The position numbers and the translations under genes are program-made. The notes under the pieces were generated by a model that saw nothing but the letters and a program-made list of their open reading frames with translations, was not told the DNA's origin and did not search any database. Shown piece by piece: positions 1 through 9,131 of a stretch of 64,000 nt of DNA (positions are counted from its first letter, which is position 1; every line of letters begins with the position of its first letter). This DNA comes from an uncultured Sutterella sp. (GTDB taxonomy: Bacteria; Pseudomonadota; Gammaproteobacteria; Burkholderiales; Burkholderiaceae_F), in assembly GCA_900542195.1 (NCBI GenBank), contig UQNA01000006.1, positions 8,267 through 72,266 on the forward strand. Direction: 5' to 3'.

Positions 1-144
1 GATTAAAATATAAACTGTTGATCTTGCTTGATAAGTATCACCGAATATAGAACCAAAAAAGGCTGCGACAGGAATGGCCAACAAAACAGCGGTTGCGCCC
101 CCTATTAAGTTAGAGCCTATTTGGTTATTTTGTTTTAGAGACAT
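1..144 (-). CDS. N-terminal fragment of a membrane protein (cut by window edge)
   Basis: An open frame runs from an ATG at 144 on the minus strand out of the window (48 codons visible). After a short polar start (MSLKQNNQIGSN) comes one hydrophobic stretch, roughly residues 13-34, of the kind that begins a multi-span carrier. The pattern of glycines, alanines and a proline in this stretch loosely recalls SulP-type anion permeases, but too little is visible to name a family. It is divergent from mnmE, with 17 bases between the two start codons. No convincing ribosome binding site is seen, so the start is tentative. Confidence 0.45.
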   Translation of the reverse strand, partial: MSLKQNNQIGSNLIGGATAVLLAIPVAAFFGSIFGDTYQARSTVYILI

Positions 145-161
145 AGCTAGCCCGAAAATTT

Positions 162-1541
162 ATGAATGATAATTTTAACGATCCTATCGTAGCCTTGGCT
201 ACCGGGACAGGTAATTCAGGAATAGGAATCATCCGCCTTTCCGGCAAAGACGAGATAATCCAAGAAATAGCAAAATTAGTCTTGCCTAAGTTCAAGCCTG
301 AAAATAGAAAGGCTCAGTTGCTCTCCTTTGTTGATCAAAATCAAGAACAAGTCGATAAAGTCATCACTCTTTATTTTAAGGCGCCAAATTCATACACTGG
401 GGAGACAGTTCTTGAAGTCCAGTCTCATGGAGGACAGGTTCTTCTTACTTGGATTCTTGAGATCCTTTTAGAAGTTGGTAAGAAGTATTCGTTGAGATTG
501 GCAGAGCCCGGAGAATTTACTGAGAGAGCGTTTTTGAACGGAAAAATGGACTTAGTCCAAGCCGAGGCCGTTGCTGATTTGATCGATGCTAGCTCGAGAA
601 ATGCTGTGCGTGCGGCGTCCCTCTCTTTAAAAGGAGAGTTCTCTAAATATGTTCATGAAGTCTCGGAATTGCTTGTTCGTCTTCGCATTGAAGTTGAAGC
701 AATCCTCGATTTTCCTGAAGAGGAAATCGATTTCATTACTGAGTACAACTGCAAAGAAAGACTTGAAGAAATTATCCGAGATATTAAACAAACCTTAGAA
801 ATTGCACAGCAAGGAGAAACTCTTCGAGATGGTTTTAAAGTTGCTCTAGCTGGTCAGACAAATGCCGGAAAATCCAGCATTTTGAACAGACTGGCCGGAG
901 ATGAAATTGCTATTGTGTCCGATGTTGCTGGAACAACTAGAGATAAAATTCAAACTTTGATACATATGAACGGCATTCCTTTCCATATCACAGATACCGC
1001 AGGTATTAGAGAAACCTCAGACAAAGTCGAGAAAATCGGTATAGAAAGAGCCAAAAATGAGATTTCTAAGTCCGACATTGTTGTCCGAGTCCTTGACGGA
1101 GGCGATCCGGAAAAATCAAAGAACGATGAGAAGATTCTAAGTTTAGTAAAACAATTAACTCACGAAGACATTCCAATACTCACAGTCTTGAATAAGTCTG
1201 ACCTTCTTTCTGAGGATAGTGTTTCACGTGAAACAGAAATTAAAACGTCTGCTCTGACAGGAGAAGGAATTAATGATCTAAGAAACGCATTATTAAAAGC
1301 TGCGGGTTGGAAACCTAAAGAATCTGTCTTTATTGCTCGGAAACGTCACTTAGACAGTTTGAATGCTGCCTTAGCTCATCTTGAACTAGCTCAAGAGCTA
1401 ATTTCTTATAACGATATGAAATTGGAGCTGTTTGCTGAGGAGTTGAGATTAGCTAACGATGATTTGGGAAGTATCGTTGGAAAGACAACGAGTGATGATC
1501 TTTTAGGGCTCATCTTTAAAGGTTTTTGTATTGGTAAATAA
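162..1541 (+). CDS. mnmE: tRNA-modifying GTPase MnmE (TrmE)
   Basis: MnmE works with MnmG to build the 5-carboxymethylaminomethyl (or 5-aminomethyl) group on U34 of tRNAs reading NNA/NNG codons; it is cytoplasmic, dimeric, and uses a folate one-carbon donor and GTP. The 459-residue length is normal. An N-terminal folate-binding domain begins IVALATGTGNSGIGIIRLSG, a G domain carries the P-loop GQTNAGKSS, the DTAG switch and NKSD, and the protein ends in the diagnostic FCIGK, whose cysteine is a family hallmark. mnmG follows 41 bases downstream on the same strand, so the two partners are probably co-transcribed. A perfect parS site lies inside the coding sequence at 1220-1235. Confidence 0.97.
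   Translation: MNDNFNDPIVALATGTGNSGIGIIRLSGKDEIIQEIAKLVLPKFKPENRKAQLLSFVDQNQEQVDKVITLYFKAPNSYTGETVLEVQSHGGQVLLTWILEILLEVGKKYSLRLAEPGEFTERAFLNGKMDLVQAEAVADLIDASSRNAVRAASLSLKGEFSKYVHEVSELLVRLRIEVEAILDFPEEEIDFITEYNCKERLEEIIRDIKQTLEIAQQGETLRDGFKVALAGQTNAGKSSILNRLAGDEIAIVSDVAGTTRDKIQTLIHMNGIPFHITDTAGIRETSDKVEKIGIERAKNEISKSDIVVRVLDGGDPEKSKNDEKILSLVKQLTHEDIPILTVLNKSDLLSEDSVSRETEIKTSALTGEGINDLRNALLKAAGWKPKESVFIARKRHLDSLNAALAHLELAQELISYNDMKLELFAEELRLANDDLGSIVGKTTSDDLLGLIFKGFCIGK
1220..1235. other. parS: parS centromere site 1 (inside mnmE)
   Basis: The 16-base palindrome TGTTTCACGTGAAACA is an exact match to the conserved bacterial parS consensus bound by ParB. It lies within the G-domain part of mnmE and is repeated exactly at 1545. 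ParB itself is encoded at 21652 in this window. Confidence 0.93.
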
Positions 1542-1544
1542 ACT

Positions 1545-1560
1545 TGTTTCACGTGAAACA
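1545..1560. other. parS: parS centromere site 2 (mnmE-mnmG gap)
   Basis: This is a second exact copy of TGTTTCACGTGAAACA, three bases after the mnmE stop codon and 23 bases before the mnmG start. The two sites are 325 bases apart, which supports a ParB loading zone near the origin. Confidence 0.93.
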
Positions 1561-1582
1561 ACATACTAGGAAAGAATAAAAA

Positions 1583-3508
1583 ATGGAGTTTTATCCGAAA
1601 AGCTACGATGTAGTTGTTGTAGGCGGAGGAAATGCAGGTATTGAAGCTGCTGCAGCAAGTGCGAGAATGGGGGCAAAAACTCTTCTTATTACGCATAATT
1701 TTGATACTTTAGGTCAACAGTCCTGCAATCCGTCTATCGGTGGAATTGGTAAAAGTCATTTGGTAAGGGAATTGGATGCTTTAGATGGAGTTATGGCTAA
1801 AGTCACCGATCTCTCTGGCATTCAGTTCCGGTTGTTGAATGCTTCAAAAGGCGCAGCAGTCCGTGCAACTCGTGCCCAGATAGATAGAACGCTCTATAAG
1901 AATCATATGAGAAAGATTGTGGAAAATATTCCAAATCTTTCACTTATGGAAGCCGCTGTAGACAATGTTATTGTCGAAAATGGAAAAGCTGTCGGCGTGA
2001 TTCTTGATTCACAGATTGCAATCCGCTGCAGAGCAGTTGTTCTGTCAGCCGGAACTTTCTTGAACGGAAAGATATTCGTTGGTTTGTCAGCATATGCTGG
2101 CGGTAGAGTTGGTGATCCTTCTGCAATTGCTTTAGGAAATGATTTAATGAGTTTAGGTCTCCCTAAGGGCAGACTTAAAACCGGAACCCCTGCTCGTTTG
2201 GATGGAAGAACGATCGATTTTTCGAAGTGCACTATTCAATATGGAGATACTGATCCGACACCGGTATTTTCGTTTTTAGGTTCAGCGGATCAACATCCAG
2301 AACAGATTCCTTGTTGGATTACGAATACCAACACAACTACTCATGACATCATTCGAAACGGTTTAGATCGTTCACCGCTCTACACCGGAATCATTGAAGG
2401 TATTGGTCCAAGATACTGTCCTTCTATTGAAGATAAAATCCATCGTTTTGCCTCCAAAGATTCTCATCATGTATTTTTGGAACCGGAAGGTTTAAATACT
2501 CATGTTTATTATCCGAACGGTATTTCAACCAGTTTGCCTTTTGACGTTCAAATCAAATTTATTCATTCTATTCCTGGACTGGAAAATGTAGAAATTTTGA
2601 GACCGGGATACGCTATCGAATATGACTACTATGATCCTCGTTCTCTGAAATCTACTTTGGAAAGTAAAGATATTGAAGGATTATTTATGGCCGGTCAGGT
2701 AAATGGCACAACCGGATATGAAGAGGCTGCTGCTCAGGGTATTTTTGCCGGCATCAATGCAGTTCTTTATACACGTGAGCAAGAGCCGTTCCATCTAAGA
2801 CGTGACCAAGCTTATCTGGGAGTGATGGTCGATGATTTGATTACAAAGGGCGTTAATGAGCCTTATAGAATGTTCACTTCTCGAGCTGAATATCGCCTCA
2901 GTCTAAGGGAAGATAATGCTGATCAAAGGCTTACGGAAATCGGTTATAAGCTAGGTGTGGTTGGACAAGAAAGATGGGAAGCTTTCTCCAGAAAGATGGA
3001 TATTCTTCAGAAGGAAGAAGAGAAATTAAAGTCTACTTGGGTCAATCCCGGCGTTATAGAACCGAATATTGAGAAGGAAATTCTCGGTAAGGAATTGGTA
3101 AAAGAAAGCTTGTTGTATTCCTTATTGAAGCGGCCGGAAATGAATTATTCAAAGCTGACTCAACTTGTCGATAAGGTAGGAAATCCGCTTTTGAAAGATC
3201 CGATTCAAGACAAGGAACTTTCTTCTCTTTTGGAAACTCAAGTTAAATATTCCGGATATATTGATCGCCAGCAAGCCGAGGTTCAGAACAATCTGAATAA
3301 GATGGAAATCGTTATTCCGAAAGATTTCAACTACGACGATGTTAAGGGTTTATCTTTTGAGATTTGTCAGAAACTCAAAAATGTCAGACCTGAAACTATC
3401 GGACAAGCGTTAGCAATTTCCGGGGTAACTCCCGCGGCTATTTCTATTTTGTTGGTTTACTTAAAGCGCTACGAATTGCAGAAAGGTAAAAATGTCAAAG
3501 GATCTTAA
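1583..3508 (+). CDS. mnmG: tRNA uridine 5-carboxymethylaminomethyl modification enzyme MnmG (GidA)
   Basis: MnmG is the FAD- and NADH-dependent partner of MnmE in wobble-uridine modification. At 641 residues it is full length. The FAD dinucleotide fold appears at once ([14 protein letters not shown], about residues 10-23), followed by the family signature [17 protein letters not shown] and the second conserved block around GYEEAAAQG near residue 380. The helical C-terminal third fits the MnmE- and tRNA-binding region. The stop overlaps the start of rsmG by 17 bases, indicating translational coupling. A second perfect parS lies just upstream of its ribosome binding region (AGGAAAGAAT). Confidence 0.97.
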   Translation: MEFYPKSYDVVVVGGGNAGIEAAAASARMGAKTLLITHNFDTLGQQSCNPSIGGIGKSHLVRELDALDGVMAKVTDLSGIQFRLLNASKGAAVRATRAQIDRTLYKNHMRKIVENIPNLSLMEAAVDNVIVENGKAVGVILDSQIAIRCRAVVLSAGTFLNGKIFVGLSAYAGGRVGDPSAIALGNDLMSLGLPKGRLKTGTPARLDGRTIDFSKCTIQYGDTDPTPVFSFLGSADQHPEQIPCWITNTNTTTHDIIRNGLDRSPLYTGIIEGIGPRYCPSIEDKIHRFASKDSHHVFLEPEGLNTHVYYPNGISTSLPFDVQIKFIHSIPGLENVEILRPGYAIEYDYYDPRSLKSTLESKDIEGLFMAGQVNGTTGYEEAAAQGIFAGINAVLYTREQEPFHLRRDQAYLGVMVDDLITKGVNEPYRMFTSRAEYRLSLREDNADQRLTEIGYKLGVVGQERWEAFSRKMDILQKEEEKLKSTWVNPGVIEPNIEKEILGKELVKESLLYSLLKRPEMNYSKLTQLVDKVGNPLLKDPIQDKELSSLLETQVKYSGYIDRQQAEVQNNLNKMEIVIPKDFNYDDVKGLSFEICQKLKNVRPETIGQALAISGVTPAAISILLVYLKRYELQKGKNVKGS

Positions 3509-4148
3509 ATCGCTGCTTGAATCCGGATTGTCAGATTTAGGTTTGACGTTTGATGAAGTACAGGTAAAAAAGTTGCTTCAATATTCAGATTTGATCTTGA
3601 AGTGGAACAAAACTTATAACTTGACAGCAATCAAGACAAGTGAGGAGGTGATCGTTAAACACCTTCTAGATTCACTGTCAGTTTGCAAAATTCTTCAAAA
3701 ATTAGCTGAAAGAGGCAATAAAAAGGTCTTGGATGTCGGATGTGGTGCCGGGCTGCCAAGCCTGCCCTGCTCTATGTTCTCGCCGGATCTGAGCTTTACT
3801 TTGGTGGATTCTGTTGGCAAAAAGATTATGTTTGTGACCCAAGTATGCACACTTTTAGGTTTAAAACACGTCTTTCCTAAGCACGAACGTATAGAAGATG
3901 AACCCCGAAGTAATAAGTTTTCAGTAATCACATCTCGAGCTTTCACTTCCTTAGAAAATTTTGTTGAGCTCACCAGAGACCTTTTGGAAGAAGATGGAAG
4001 ATGGTTGGCCTTGAAAGCAAAATTAGAAAAGAATGAAATTTCTGCAATTCCTGATGACATAGAAATTGAAGAAATCTTAGATTTGAAAGTTCCCTTCTTA
4101 AATGAGACACGATGTATTGTAATTCTCAAAAAGAAAATCCTTGAATAA
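3492..4148 (+). CDS. rsmG: 16S rRNA (guanine527-N7)-methyltransferase RsmG (GidB)
   Basis: RsmG methylates N7 of G527 in 16S rRNA using S-adenosylmethionine. The 218-residue product has the N-terminal family block [20 protein letters not shown] and the SAM-binding motif [14 protein letters not shown] at about residues 77-90. The canonical form of this loop ends GxGxPG/FP; the LPSLPC variant here is slightly unusual but the rest of the fold is intact. It overlaps mnmG by 17 bases and ends the mnmE-mnmG-rsmG transcription unit, with a terminator hairpin about 25 bases after the stop. In many betaproteobacteria parA follows directly; here it lies 16.7 kb further on. Confidence 0.95.
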   Translation: MSKDLKSLLESGLSDLGLTFDEVQVKKLLQYSDLILKWNKTYNLTAIKTSEEVIVKHLLDSLSVCKILQKLAERGNKKVLDVGCGAGLPSLPCSMFSPDLSFTLVDSVGKKIMFVTQVCTLLGLKHVFPKHERIEDEPRSNKFSVITSRAFTSLENFVELTRDLLEEDGRWLALKAKLEKNEISAIPDDIEIEEILDLKVPFLNETRCIVILKKKILE

Positions 4149-4173
4149 ATCTAATTCGAGTTGCGCAATTTTT

Positions 4174-4206
4174 AAAGAGGAGAGGTTTATGCCGCTCCTC
4201 TTTTTT
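4174..4206 (+). terminator. Rho-independent terminator after rsmG
   Basis: A nine-pair stem (AAAGAGGAG at 4174-4182 with CTCCTCTTT at 4195-4203) is followed by further T residues. It ends the mnmE-mnmG-rsmG unit. Since a minus-strand gene converges from the right, it may act in both directions. Confidence 0.85.
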
Positions 4207-4293
4207 AACAAAACAAAATGCCGGTCAAGTTGGGAACCGGATCAATTTCTTAAGCATTGTTTGGTGTTCCAGAGGACGTTTGTTTTGAAAAGA

Positions 4294-5487
4294 TTAATCA
4301 TTTTTTGAACAAGCATCGACTGGTGCAAATAAATAGGTCGAGAAAAATCCAATGGTAAGAATAAAAACAGCTGCGAGAATTATGGACGTTATAGAGAATT
4401 TAGAAAGAAAATAAGGAAAGAAGAAAGCACTGAGTCCGGAAACAAAACGCGTCACACAAGTAAGAACTCCAATGGCCTGCTCTCTAATTTTTACTTCGAA
4501 TATTTCGTTTGGATAAACATAATCTAAAGTTGTCTGTAGCCCGTATGAAGCTGCATAACCTATAAATGCAAGGACGATAATCAATAAAGACACAGAGTCG
4601 GCCCAAAGGAGCGGTATAAGACAAAGCGCCATGAGAGCGAAGGTTATTAAGGCTAAAAATTTTCTGGTGCACTTGTCAATAATCAAGTAAGAGCAAGAAC
4701 TTCCGAGGAAGAAGAAAATATAGGTGACGCTTAATTGGAAAAAACTTCCGCTTCCTGAAAAACCTAATGCTTCCATGATAGAAGGACCGAAAAGAAGTAT
4801 GACGGTGACAGGAATGCATTGACAAGTCCAGAACGCACAAAGAAAGCCTAGGTTCAACAAAGATTCTTTAGACCAAGGTTTACCTATTGGAGAGGAGGAG
4901 ACGATTTTGGGGCTCTTTTGAGAGGTTTTAGAGGTGCTGGCGAAATAAGGAAGTCTTGTTAAAAGGACAGTCAACGGAATTAAGGCCGGTGCAGCTAAAA
5001 GAACTTCGGATGAAACCGAGAACAAACTAGCAAGCCAGAAAACTAAAATGGCAAAAATTGCTCCCCAGTACCAGCTAGACATTAATAGCGTAAGTCCTTT
5101 AGCTTTAAAGGATGTATGGCATTGGCTGGAGAAAAAGACCTGAGAGATTGGATAGTCGCTTCCGATAAAGAATCCGAACAAGAAGCGAGCTGCCAGGAGA
5201 TAGAAAAAGCTATCGAATAAAACTTGAGATAGAAGAAGAATAAAGATGGCCAGTGGGCTTAAAAAATAAATATTTTCGGTTTTGAGTTTTTTGTTGACGG
5301 CACTAACCAGAAAAGAACCTGCCATTACTCCGAAAAGGTAACTGGTTCCATAGGCACCTGCGCTCCAAGTGCTTAAATTAAATTGAGGTGCTAAAGAAAG
5401 AAGCAGAAAGCCGCCGGAAACGGTAAAAAAAGCATCCAAGAAAGGAGTTCCGCTGGCGCCTAAGCAAAGAAGATACTGATTCCGCAT
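4294..5487 (-). CDS. Major facilitator superfamily transporter
   Basis: The 397-residue product is almost wholly hydrophobic with about 12 predicted spans, and has the MFS-type segment ARFLFGFFIGSDYPISQ (about residues 92-108), reminiscent of the GRFxLGxGxGxDYP motif of sugar/acid:H+ symporters. A charged loop rich in Lys and Ser near residues 190-205 separates the two halves. A GAGG sequence precedes the ATG. It starts only 13 bases after the stop of the sigma54 activator gene, so the two form one operon divergent from the reductase-cytochrome-lyase genes. By context it may move the substrate or product of that locus across the inner membrane; the actual substrate cannot be read from sequence. 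Confidence 0.85.
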   Translation of the reverse strand: MRNQYLLCLGASGTPFLDAFFTVSGGFLLLSLAPQFNLSTWSAGAYGTSYLFGVMAGSFLVSAVNKKLKTENIYFLSPLAIFILLLSQVLFDSFFYLLAARFLFGFFIGSDYPISQVFFSSQCHTSFKAKGLTLLMSSWYWGAIFAILVFWLASLFSVSSEVLLAAPALIPLTVLLTRLPYFASTSKTSQKSPKIVSSSPIGKPWSKESLLNLGFLCAFWTCQCIPVTVILLFGPSIMEALGFSGSGSFFQLSVTYIFFFLGSSCSYLIIDKCTRKFLALITFALMALCLIPLLWADSVSLLIIVLAFIGYAASYGLQTTLDYVYPNEIFEVKIREQAIGVLTCVTRFVSGLSAFFFPYFLSKFSITSIILAAVFILTIGFFSTYLFAPVDACSKND

Positions 5488-5500
5488 CGAGACCTCGTCA

Positions 5501-7006
5501 TCAGTAATGGATATTGAGTTTTTTTAGTTTGCTTCTTAATGTATTCGGATGCATTTTTGCAATTTCCGCAGCTCCCCCAGGCCCCGAAATTTTGCCTTTT
5601 ACTTGATGAAGCAACGATAAAAAATACTGTCGGATAGTATCTTCATAGGAAGTTGAGGGGCACCCAATATTCCCTTCCTTTGCACGAATTGCAGAAGAAT
5701 TTAATAAAACTTGCTTAAGTTCAATTTGTGAACTCTGACTGGATAACACTGCTCGTTCTAATGAGTTTTCTAATTCACGGACATTCCCGGGCCAAGCGTA
5801 ATTGCGAAGGAATTCAATAGAATGCGAAGAAAGTACAGGCTTGATTTTTAATCCGTATTTATCTTTAAGTTTTCCTAAAAACAGCTCTGAAAGAAGTACG
5901 GCATCCTCCCCTCTTTCACGAAGCGGTGGTATTGAGATCGGATAAACGTTTAAACGAAACCAAAGATCTTCTCTGAAAGTTCCGTCTTCAACCATCCGTT
6001 GAAGATTACGGTGTGTCGCAGCAACAATACGCACATTAACTCGAATTTCTTTAGTGTCCCCTACCCGGATGATTGTTTTTTGCTGCAAGGTTCTAAGTAA
6101 GCGAACTTGCGCACTAGGCGTTAGCTCACCTATTTCATCAAGGAACAAAGTGCCGCTATCTGCTTGCTCAAAGAATCCTTTTCTGGTTTGCTTTGCATCA
6201 GTGAACGCGCCTTTTTCATAGCCGAATAGTTCTGAGTCAAGAAGATTGTCGGAGATGGCGCCGCAATTAATTTTGACTAGTGGTCCATTGGAACGGGACG
6301 ACATAGAGTGAATTAAATCTGCGATTACTTCTTTGCCCGTTCCCGTCTCTCCAAGTACTAAAACGGTGGCTTCTGTAGGTGCGATCTTTTCTATTTGTTC
6401 GGCAATGCTCGAAAGTGAAGGAGAATGCTTTAAGAAATTAACGATAGGCTTTCTTTTTTCTATTTCCAGACTCTCTAGCAGCTTGGATTTCTCCTTTCCT
6501 AACTGGCTATTTTCTTTAAGAAGAAAGGTGTTCAGCGCATTGCATGTGACTAAAGCCAAAGGATCATGAAGACGTTGGAGAAGTTCGGCTTGTTTTTCGC
6601 AGAAGTGATGACTGAATTGGCTGTAGAAGCAAACCACACCTAAATGTTTTTCGTCTTTAAAAAGGTCTAGCATCAAGAAGGACTTAACCTCCGGGATGGC
6701 CTGAGATAAGACGTATTGAGTGAAAGGATCATCCGTAATTTCTTGAATGCACAGAACTGTGCCTCTTTCTTTTTTTAACTTTTGGAAGAAATAGCTTGGG
6801 ACTTTGATTGGAGCCGGAAGCGGTTGAATGCCGGCCCTATTAATATGTCCTAGAAAAGAGACGGCTTGCTTGGATCTATCGTAAAAATTAATGAAAACGC
6901 CCTCAGCATCAAGTTTCTGGTTCAGGACAGTAAAAAGCCGAAAAAGAGATTTTTCCAGACTGAGGCTGGAGCAGAGGACTTCAACCAGATGAGATATGTC
7001 TTCCAT
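5501..7006 (-). CDS. Sigma54-dependent transcriptional activator (GAF - AAA+ - Fis-type HTH)
   Basis: This enhancer-binding protein has an N-terminal GAF-like sensor (about residues 5-165), a short coiled linker, the AAA+ sigma54-activation domain with Walker A GETGTGKE (219-226) and Walker B GTLFLDEIGE (285-294), and a C-terminal Fis-type helix-turn-helix (about 470-498) ending in HPNTLRSKLKKLNIHY. The architecture resembles NorR. The loop that contacts sigma54, normally GAFTGA, reads GAFTDA here (6194-6211). I chose ATG at 7006; a GTG at 7015 in frame would add three residues. It probably controls the divergent operon, which has a textbook -24/-12 promoter, and binds the repeated palindromes at 7014-7065. 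The inducing ligand is unknown. Confidence 0.93.
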   Translation of the reverse strand: MEDISHLVEVLCSSLSLEKSLFRLFTVLNQKLDAEGVFINFYDRSKQAVSFLGHINRAGIQPLPAPIKVPSYFFQKLKKERGTVLCIQEITDDPFTQYVLSQAIPEVKSFLMLDLFKDEKHLGVVCFYSQFSHHFCEKQAELLQRLHDPLALVTCNALNTFLLKENSQLGKEKSKLLESLEIEKRKPIVNFLKHSPSLSSIAEQIEKIAPTEATVLVLGETGTGKEVIADLIHSMSSRSNGPLVKINCGAISDNLLDSELFGYEKGAFTDAKQTRKGFFEQADSGTLFLDEIGELTPSAQVRLLRTLQQKTIIRVGDTKEIRVNVRIVAATHRNLQRMVEDGTFREDLWFRLNVYPISIPPLRERGEDAVLLSELFLGKLKDKYGLKIKPVLSSHSIEFLRNYAWPGNVRELENSLERAVLSSQSSQIELKQVLLNSSAIRAKEGNIGCPSTSYEDTIRQYFLSLLHQVKGKISGPGGAAEIAKMHPNTLRSKLKKLNIHY

Positions 7007-7013
7007 AGTTTTC

Positions 7014-7065
7014 ACTAAATATCGTAATTCACGAAATATCGTAAAAAAATTATACGAAATTTCGT
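7014..7065. promoter_or_regulatory. Three-copy palindromic operator, likely enhancer for the sigma54 activator
   Basis: Three copies of an ACgAAATwTCGT element occur at 7014-7025 (ACTAAATATCGT), 7031-7042 (ACGAAATATCGT) and 7054-7065 (ACGAAATTTCGT, a perfect palindrome). Copies two and three also sit within a larger inverted repeat with 12-base arms (AATTCACGAAAT at 7026-7037 and ATTTCGTGAATT at 7059-7070). They lie about 75-130 bases upstream of the -24/-12 promoter, a usual place for sigma54 enhancer sites, and abut the regulator start, which suggests autoregulation as well. Confidence 0.75.
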
Positions 7066-7141
7066 GAATTATTCTGATTAGGATTTCTATCTATTCTGAG
7101 AAATATAAATAAAACAATCGGTTAACAGTAATAGATAAAAT

Positions 7142-7157
7142 TGGCATAGAGCTTGCA
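7142..7157 (+). promoter_or_regulatory. Sigma54 (-24/-12) promoter of the reductase-cytochrome-lyase operon
   Basis: TTGGCATAGAGCTTGCA (from 7141) has the invariant GG and GC doublets at the correct spacing of the TGGCAC-N5-TTGCA consensus. It stands 36 bases before the reductase ATG and downstream of the palindromic sites beside a sigma54 activator gene. All three components of sigma54 control are therefore present. Confidence 0.87.
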
Positions 7158-7192
7158 ATAAATAATTCAAACCCAATAATCAAGGAGCAAAA

Positions 7193-8719
7193 ATGCAAGC
7201 TTTAGAGTCATCTCGAAGAAATTTTATCAAGGCTGGTTTGGCGGCTATCGGTGCTTTAAGTGCCGGAGGAGTCATCGCTCAAGGAAAAGTTAACCATAAA
7301 TTTGACAAGATTGTTGACGTAATCGTTGTCGGTAGTGGATTCGCTGGATTAGCTGCCGCTCTCGAAGCAGCGGAAAAAGGAGCATCTGTTCTTCTTCTGG
7401 AGAAGATGCCGGTTTTTGGAGGTAACTCTGCCATTAACGGCGGTGCTTTCGCCGTGGCTGGTTCTCCCCTTCAAGAGAAAGAAGGCATCAAAGATTCACC
7501 TGAATTAATGCTTCAGGACATGATTAGGTCAGGACGTGGGTTAAGTCATGTGGATTTATTGAAGAACATTGTTTACGGAACACGGCCTGCTTTTGATTTC
7601 ACGGTTAAATACGGCGTGAAATACAAACCGTTTGTTCAGCATTTTGGCGGACACAGCGTCCCGAGAATTATGCAGACTGTTGAAAGTACAGGCGGCGGTA
7701 TCACACGTCCGTTAGTCGAAGCCGCCCGTAAAAAAGGCGTGGATCTCCACACTAGTGCAGCAATGGAAGACTTAATTCGAGATGAAAACGGTCGAGTAAT
7801 TGGTTTGGTTGTTAGAGAAAAATTTAATTTTCCGCAGAAAGATTCAGGTCTGGTTCTGAACTATGGTGCAAGAAAAGGGATTGTGATTGCATCCGGCGGT
7901 TTTTCTCAAAATGTTCAGTTTAGAAAGGCTATCGACCCGTCATTAGATGAAAAACTCGAGTCAACTAACCATCCCGGCGCAACCGGAGAATGTCTGATGG
8001 CTATGCTTGCTCTCGGAGCAATGCCTATTCAGCTGGATCAGATTCAGCTTGGTCCATGGTCCAGTCCCGATGAAAGAGGTTTTGGTCTCGTTTCCCAGTT
8101 CAATACTATTGCAGGTTTTCCAAAAGGCATTATGGTTGATCGCCGCACCGGACGTCGGTTTGTTGATGAACTGGCCGATCGCAAAGCTAGATCCGATGCA
8201 ATCTTGAATCAAATTGATGAAAATGGAAAGCCTGTGTATCCGATTTGTTTTGTAGATAGTGAAGGCGTCAAATTAGCTCAAACTTTAAAGAACGGATTGA
8301 AGTACGGCGTAATTAAGAAATTTGATTCGTTGGAAGAGCTGGCCAAAGCGTATGGCATCCCTGCGGATAACTTGATTAAGCAGGTAAATGAATTTAATGA
8401 GTATGTTCGAAATGGCAAAGATGAGCAGTTCAATCGTCCGTTAGCGCTAGCTGTTGAGATTGCCAAGGCACCTTTCTACGCCGCTCGAGTATGGCCGAAG
8501 GTTCATTACTGCATGGGAGGTGTAGCAATCAACAATAAAGCGCAGGTCCTTAGCGTCAGAGATCTTAAACCGATTCCCGGACTTTATGCAGCCGGGGAAG
8601 TTACAGGAGGGACACACGGAGCTTCTCGTTTAGGTGGCTGTGCTATTGCTGACGGCCTGGTCACGGGCAGAACCGCAGGTGCACAAGTTGCTGCCGAACC
8701 TTCACAGAATCTCAGCTAA
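7193..8719 (+). CDS. Tat-exported FAD-dependent fumarate reductase-like flavoprotein (module 1)
   Basis: The 508-residue product has a twin-arginine signal (SRRNFIK at residues 7-13, then a hydrophobic stretch ending near IAQG) and an FAD dinucleotide fold (DVIVVGSGFAGLAAALEA, near 47-64). It belongs to the flavocytochrome c fumarate reductase/urocanate reductase family without the fused heme domain. The block GRRFVDELADRK places Arg330 where the proton-donating arginine of Shewanella Fcc3 (in TTRD) is expected, and a VHYCMGG block replaces the usual HHTMGG. A tetraheme cytochrome gene follows 14 bases on, so electrons probably arrive from quinol through it. The substrate is likely an alpha,beta-unsaturated acid; the downstream lyase-fold gene suggests urocanate or an arylacrylate, but this is inference. 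Confidence 0.9.
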   Translation: MQALESSRRNFIKAGLAAIGALSAGGVIAQGKVNHKFDKIVDVIVVGSGFAGLAAALEAAEKGASVLLLEKMPVFGGNSAINGGAFAVAGSPLQEKEGIKDSPELMLQDMIRSGRGLSHVDLLKNIVYGTRPAFDFTVKYGVKYKPFVQHFGGHSVPRIMQTVESTGGGITRPLVEAARKKGVDLHTSAAMEDLIRDENGRVIGLVVREKFNFPQKDSGLVLNYGARKGIVIASGGFSQNVQFRKAIDPSLDEKLESTNHPGATGECLMAMLALGAMPIQLDQIQLGPWSSPDERGFGLVSQFNTIAGFPKGIMVDRRTGRRFVDELADRKARSDAILNQIDENGKPVYPICFVDSEGVKLAQTLKNGLKYGVIKKFDSLEELAKAYGIPADNLIKQVNEFNEYVRNGKDEQFNRPLALAVEIAKAPFYAARVWPKVHYCMGGVAINNKAQVLSVRDLKPIPGLYAAGEVTGGTHGASRLGGCAIADGLVTGRTAGAQVAAEPSQNLS

Positions 8720-8733
8720 TCCAAGGAATAGAT

Positions 8734-9090
8734 ATGAAAACGATTAAAACCTTACTCATTGTTTGTTTAACAATATTAACAGTCTCAGTTTCTGCGCAGC
8801 AAATGAAGCCGCATCATCAAATAATTAAAGATTGCTCTGTCTGCCATACAAAAGAAAATGCCGTAAAAGGGAACGAATTTGTTAAACCGAACAATGCTTC
8901 TTGTCAGTCCTGTCATGGAAGTTATGAGGATCTGGGTAAGTTGGTCCAAAACAAAATTAAGGGAGAACCTAATCCCCATACTAGCGCTCACTACGGTTCT
9001 GGAATTGAATGCACGGCTTGCCATAAAGAACATAAGCCCAGCGTTGTTTACTGCAACAACTGTCATGAGTTTAAGTACCAAATGAAATGA
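8734..9090 (+). CDS. Periplasmic tetraheme cytochrome c (module 1)
   Basis: A Sec signal peptide (cleavage after VSAQ or nearby, about residue 21) is followed by four CXXCH heme attachment motifs: CSVCH, CQSCH, CTACH and CNNCH. The 118-residue size and spacing match the heme domain that is fused to the flavoprotein in Shewanella Fcc3; here it is a separate polypeptide. It should carry electrons from a membrane quinol oxidase to the reductase encoded just upstream. The stop overlaps a possible ATG of the next frame, but the true start of the next gene is further on at 9132. The sequence is clearly homologous to the cytochromes at 31622 and 56923. Confidence 0.95.
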   Translation: MKTIKTLLIVCLTILTVSVSAQQMKPHHQIIKDCSVCHTKENAVKGNEFVKPNNASCQSCHGSYEDLGKLVQNKIKGEPNPHTSAHYGSGIECTACHKEHKPSVVYCNNCHEFKYQMK

Positions 9091-9131
9091 CCTATAGACA
9101 GGAAACCTTGAATAAAATGAAGGACAAGATA

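Noticed and set aside
2766..2778. A third parS-like CACGTG site inside mnmG
   Set aside because: Only the central CACGTG matches; the flanks differ from the consensus, so ParB binding is unlikely.
7193..8719. Naming the module 1 flavoprotein urocanate reductase
   Set aside because: The family is clear but substrate-defining residues cannot be assigned with confidence, and no hut pathway genes lie nearby.
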